NCBI RefSeq assembly: GCF_900129455.1
Contig: NZ_FQVU01000002.1
Span: forward strand, 973,446 to 1,037,445
Reading direction: 5' to 3'
From: Jatrophihabitans endophyticus
GTDB taxonomy: Bacteria; Actinomycetota; Actinomycetes; Mycobacteriales; Jatrophihabitantaceae
Length of the DNA stretch: 64,000 bases
Under the pieces are notes generated by a model. It had not been told where the DNA came from. It saw nothing but the letters and a program-made list of their open reading frames with translations, and ran no database searches. This document shows positions 61,621-64,000 of the stretch, piece by piece (the first letter of the stretch is position 1; every line of letters starts with the position of its first letter). A program made the translations under genes and the position numbers.

Positions 61621-63693
61621 TCACCGGATGCGGGCGGTCGGTGCCGACGCTCGGCGCAGTGACGCGTACCCGCGCACGCTGGCCGTGACGTGAACGGTGA
61701 TGCGCGCGCCGCGCAGTGCCCGCCCCACCCGCAACGTAGCGTGGGTCGCCGAGGCGATCGGACGGCTGCTCGCGTACCAGCGGTAGCGGAAGCTCGGTGC
61801 GGGTGACCAGCTGCCGGTCCGGACGCGCAGCACGTGGCCGACGGCGCGGGAGCCGGTGATCGTGGGGCGGTGCGACCCCAGGCGGCCGGCGACGACGGCG
61901 GCGCCCGGGGCGGATTCGGCGGTGGCGGCGGCGTAACCGGACCGCGTCGCGGTCACGACGACGTGCAGCCGCGCGCCGAGCTGGCGGTGGGTGGGAACGA
62001 ACGCGGCGCGTGTCGCCCCCGCGACCGCGGTGTCGCCGGCGAACCACTGGTAGGCGAATCGCGTCGGCGTCGGCGTCCACCGGCCGGGCGCCGCGACGAG
62101 CGTGCCGCCGACCCGGGCGACGCCGCGCACGATCGGCACGCCCGGCCGGAACGACCCCGGCGTGGTGGTGGGCGTGCTCGTGGGCGTGCTCGTGGGCGTC
62201 GGTGTGGTGGTGGGTGTCGGTGTGGTGGTGGGTGTCGGGGTGGCGGTGGGCGTGGTGCCGATGGTGAGGTCGGCGCCGCCGGCGGGCGTGGCGTCGCCGA
62301 CGGTGACGGGGACCGACCCGGCGCGGAAGGTCTCGCCGGCGCCGTAGGACGTCGCGTAGCTGCCGCCGGATGTGTGGGTGAGCAGCGTGATCGACCGGTT
62401 GCTCTCGACGCGTTCGACGACCACGCCCGGCGCGTAGGTGTAGTCGCCGAGGCCGCGTCCGGGCGCGTAGAAGGCGGTGGCGTCCCGCCCGGTCCCCGAG
62501 CGGTACTCCAGGACGTACGTCGTGCCCGCATCGGTGACGACGACGCCGCGCACCCCGCTGGTGGTGCCGCGGCCGGCGAGGTGGACGGTGCCCGAGGTCA
62601 TCGTCGGCACCTCGGCCGTGGTCGCGATGCCCTCCTGGACGCGGTAGGCGGTGTCGAGCGCGGCCGGCGTCCAGCTGCCGCCGGTGACGGCGAGGCCCAT
62701 GATGCTGTACTGGTCGCGGTAGCCGTCGGTCGTGCACGACGTGCTCGACGGGCATCGCTGGGCGTTGGCGTGCTGCAGCGACACGTTGTGGCCGATCTCG
62801 TGCACGCCGATCTGCACCGCGCCGCTGCCGAGGGTCACGATCGTGTAGCCGCCCGAGCGCAGGGACGATCCGATCGTGCCGATGCCGGCGCCGTACTTGC
62901 CGCTGCACGCGGCGGGGACGACGACCATGAGGTGGTTGCCGGTGCTGCCGCCGAACGCGACGTCGGGGAACTTCGCCGCGGCCTCGTTCCAGACGTCCGA
63001 GGCGTTGGACAGTCCGCACCCCTCGTCCGTCGTCCCCGCGACGTCCGAGGCATAGGCGACGGTGGCGGTGGGCTGGTCGAAGGCGCTGATCAGCCCGTCG
63101 GACTCGGTGGTCCAGTAGGAGCGCATCGACGCGGTCTTCGATGCGATCGACGTGTCGGACTCGAGCGTGCCCCGGTTCGTGATGGCCGCGAGGTAGAGGT
63201 GGTGCGGGGACGCGGTGGTGCCACCGGCGGTGGTCGCGGCCGGCGCGATGGTCGCGCTCGCGACCGCGAGGGGGGCGGTCGCGCTACCCGCGGCGGAGAG
63301 CACGGCACGTCCCGTCGGGGACGACGCGTCGACGCGTTGCCGGTCGGCCAGCGTGACGCCGCGGCGGTCGAGCCGCCGGCCGAGCGTCGTGCCCACCGCG
63401 AGCCGGCCGGTGAAGGGTCGGGCCTGCTCGATCGGGGTTCCCAGCCGCAACGAGACCGGGACGACGGTGCCGGCCGTGGTCTCGACGACGTAGCGCACGG
63501 CGGCGTCCGGGGCGTCGGCCGACAGCGGCGTGAGCGTTCCCGTGACGGCGAGCGTCGGCCGGGCCGCCGCCGCGGCGTCGTGGTAGTCGAGGGCCGGTCG
63601 GGACGGGGCGGCGGTGGCCGGGACGGTGATGGCGGCAGCGGTGCCGGCGGCACCGGCCGCCAGGACGGCGACGGCGAGCAGGGCTCGGCGCAC
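61621..63693 (-). CDS. Secreted metzincin metalloprotease with Thr/Pro linker
   Basis: A 690-residue exported zinc protease. Signal peptide (MRRALLAVAVLAAGAAGTAA); pro-like region (about 30-170); catalytic domain with HEIGHNVSLQH (His298, Glu299, His302, His308) and Met-turn SIMG (Met332), which makes it a metzincin. A Thr/Pro-rich spacer (about 482-515) leads to two Ig-like repeats (VGGTLVAAPGRWTPTPTRFAYQWF; VGHVLRVRTGSWSPAPSFRYRWY). GTG 63693 has GAGGAGC just upstream; a longer start at 63756 was rejected. Probably degrades proteins outside the cell. Confidence 0.88.
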   Translation of the reverse strand: MRRALLAVAVLAAGAAGTAAAITVPATAAPSRPALDYHDAAAAARPTLAVTGTLTPLSADAPDAAVRYVVETTAGTVVPVSLRLGTPIEQARPFTGRLAVGTTLGRRLDRRGVTLADRQRVDASSPTGRAVLSAAGSATAPLAVASATIAPAATTAGGTTASPHHLYLAAITNRGTLESDTSIASKTASMRSYWTTESDGLISAFDQPTATVAYASDVAGTTDEGCGLSNASDVWNEAAAKFPDVAFGGSTGNHLMVVVPAACSGKYGAGIGTIGSSLRSGGYTIVTLGSGAVQIGVHEIGHNVSLQHANAQRCPSSTSCTTDGYRDQYSIMGLAVTGGSWTPAALDTAYRVQEGIATTAEVPTMTSGTVHLAGRGTTSGVRGVVVTDAGTTYVLEYRSGTGRDATAFYAPGRGLGDYTYAPGVVVERVESNRSITLLTHTSGGSYATSYGAGETFRAGSVPVTVGDATPAGGADLTIGTTPTATPTPTTTPTPTTTPTPTSTPTSTPTTTPGSFRPGVPIVRGVARVGGTLVAAPGRWTPTPTRFAYQWFAGDTAVAGATRAAFVPTHRQLGARLHVVVTATRSGYAAATAESAPGAAVVAGRLGSHRPTITGSRAVGHVLRVRTGSWSPAPSFRYRWYASSRPIASATHATLRVGRALRGARITVHVTASVRGYASLRRASAPTARIR
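62150..62262. repeat. Tandem repeat encoding the Thr/Pro linker
   Basis: Within the protease gene a short period repeat GTGGTGGGTGTCGGTGT recurs, encoding about 30 residues of TPTPTTTP type. The period is 18 bases in the cleanest part. Likely length-variable; it is coding, not a CRISPR. Confidence 0.75.
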
Positions 63694-63794
63694 AGGCGCT
63701 CCTCGGATCGGGACGATGGTGGTGCACGCCCCGCGCGCGCCTAACAAGAATCTCACACAACGACGAGTTGTGCACCCCCGGATCGTGGACGTCG

Positions 63795-63833
63795 CAGCGC
63801 CGACCGGCCGGGGGGTCCGGCCGATCGGCGCTG
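63795..63833 (-). terminator. Stem-loop terminator after the chemotaxis receptor gene
   Basis: Arms CAGCGCCGACCGGCCGG (63795-63811) and CCGGCCGATCGGCGCTG (63817-63833) pair over 17 positions with one mismatch around a 5-base loop. It lies 41 bases after the stop of the minus-strand receptor gene. Confidence 0.65.
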
Positions 63834-63874
63834 TTCGGTGGTGCGTGCGGTCTTGCGTGACGCGAGCTGCCGCG

Positions 63875-64000
63875 TCAGAAGGTGAACTGGTTGACGGCGC
63901 TGCGCAGGTCGGCGGACATGCGGGCGAGTTCGTCGACGGCGGTGCGGGTTTGGCTGAGTGCTTCGTTGGTGGAGCGGGCGCTGGTGGAGACGTTGTCGAC
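63875..64000 (-). CDS. Methyl-accepting chemotaxis protein, C-terminal end (cut by window edge)
   Basis: Only the last 41 residues are present: VDNVSTSARSTNEALSQTRT, then AVDELARMSADLRSAVNQFTF and a stop. The heptad-like helix and the ending LARMSADLRSAVNQFTF are those of the last helix of a bacterial chemoreceptor signalling domain (MCP C-termini read LAxMAxxLRxxVxxFxF). No pentapeptide tether for CheR is present. The rest of the gene is outside the window, upstream of it on the minus strand. It implies a motile or chemotactic organism. Confidence 0.8.
   Translation of the reverse strand, partial: VDNVSTSARSTNEALSQTRTAVDELARMSADLRSAVNQFTF

Noticed and set aside
62150..62262. CRISPR-like or minisatellite array
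   Set aside because: Repeats are short, directly adjacent and in frame, encoding the Thr/Pro linker of the metalloprotease; there are no unique spacers.

Overview
The window is about 64 kb of very high-GC DNA with tightly packed, often overlapping genes. It is typical of a chromosome from the Actinomycetota. It opens with the conserved ssb-rpsR-rplI block followed by dnaB, a neighbourhood usually close to the replication origin. Other actinobacterial markers are a cluster matching mycobacterial Rv0474-hbhA-Rv0476, a monomeric isocitrate dehydrogenase, a MptB-like mannosyltransferase and a mycothiol-type MDMPI_N protein. A chemotaxis-receptor tail at the right edge implies motility. A genuine ACC deaminase hints at a plant- or soil-associated life. 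I cannot name the genus from sequence alone. No tRNA, rRNA, CRISPR array, insertion sequence or phage gene was seen.

Layout. 1-5.2 kb: ssb, rpsR, rplI, an EamA exporter, acdS and dnaB, with DnaA-box-like sites before dnaB. 5.3-9.6 kb: a CLC-PRC-hemerythrin operon divergent from a MarR regulator, with a perfect palindrome between them. 9.6-16 kb: small regulatory, secreted and membrane genes (STAS, LysE, GNAT, M15 peptidase, methyltransferase, lipoprotein). 16.2-24.4 kb: the most interesting region, a cobalamin riboswitch followed by five overlapping or abutting genes. Two are secreted, membrane-anchored proteins, one with an alpha/alpha-toroid region; three are ECF transporter genes (T, fused A-A, and S). 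24.3-36.6 kb: metabolic and regulatory genes, two TetR units with visible operators (EamA exporter, P450), the HbhA-like cluster, a mannosyltransferase and a two-component system. 36.7-42.4 kb: an oxidoreductase-TPR fusion and a heteromeric acyl-CoA dehydrogenase pair. 42.4-52 kb: a large surface protein, regulators, icd, an MFS exporter and a secreted S1 protease. 51.8-64 kb: a ROK regulator with a GH3 glucosidase, a GAF-PAS-EAL protein, an amidase, YihY and DUF4235 membrane proteins, a secreted metzincin and a chemotaxis-receptor tail.

Main inference: the riboswitch operon looks like a vitamin B12 capture and import system. Its exported proteins resemble the two-domain plan of animal transcobalamin/intrinsic factor (an alpha/alpha barrel plus a small second domain), and the ECF transporter would move the captured corrinoid across the membrane. 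The riboswitch and ECF parts are firm. The transcobalamin analogy is structural inference from sequence pattern.
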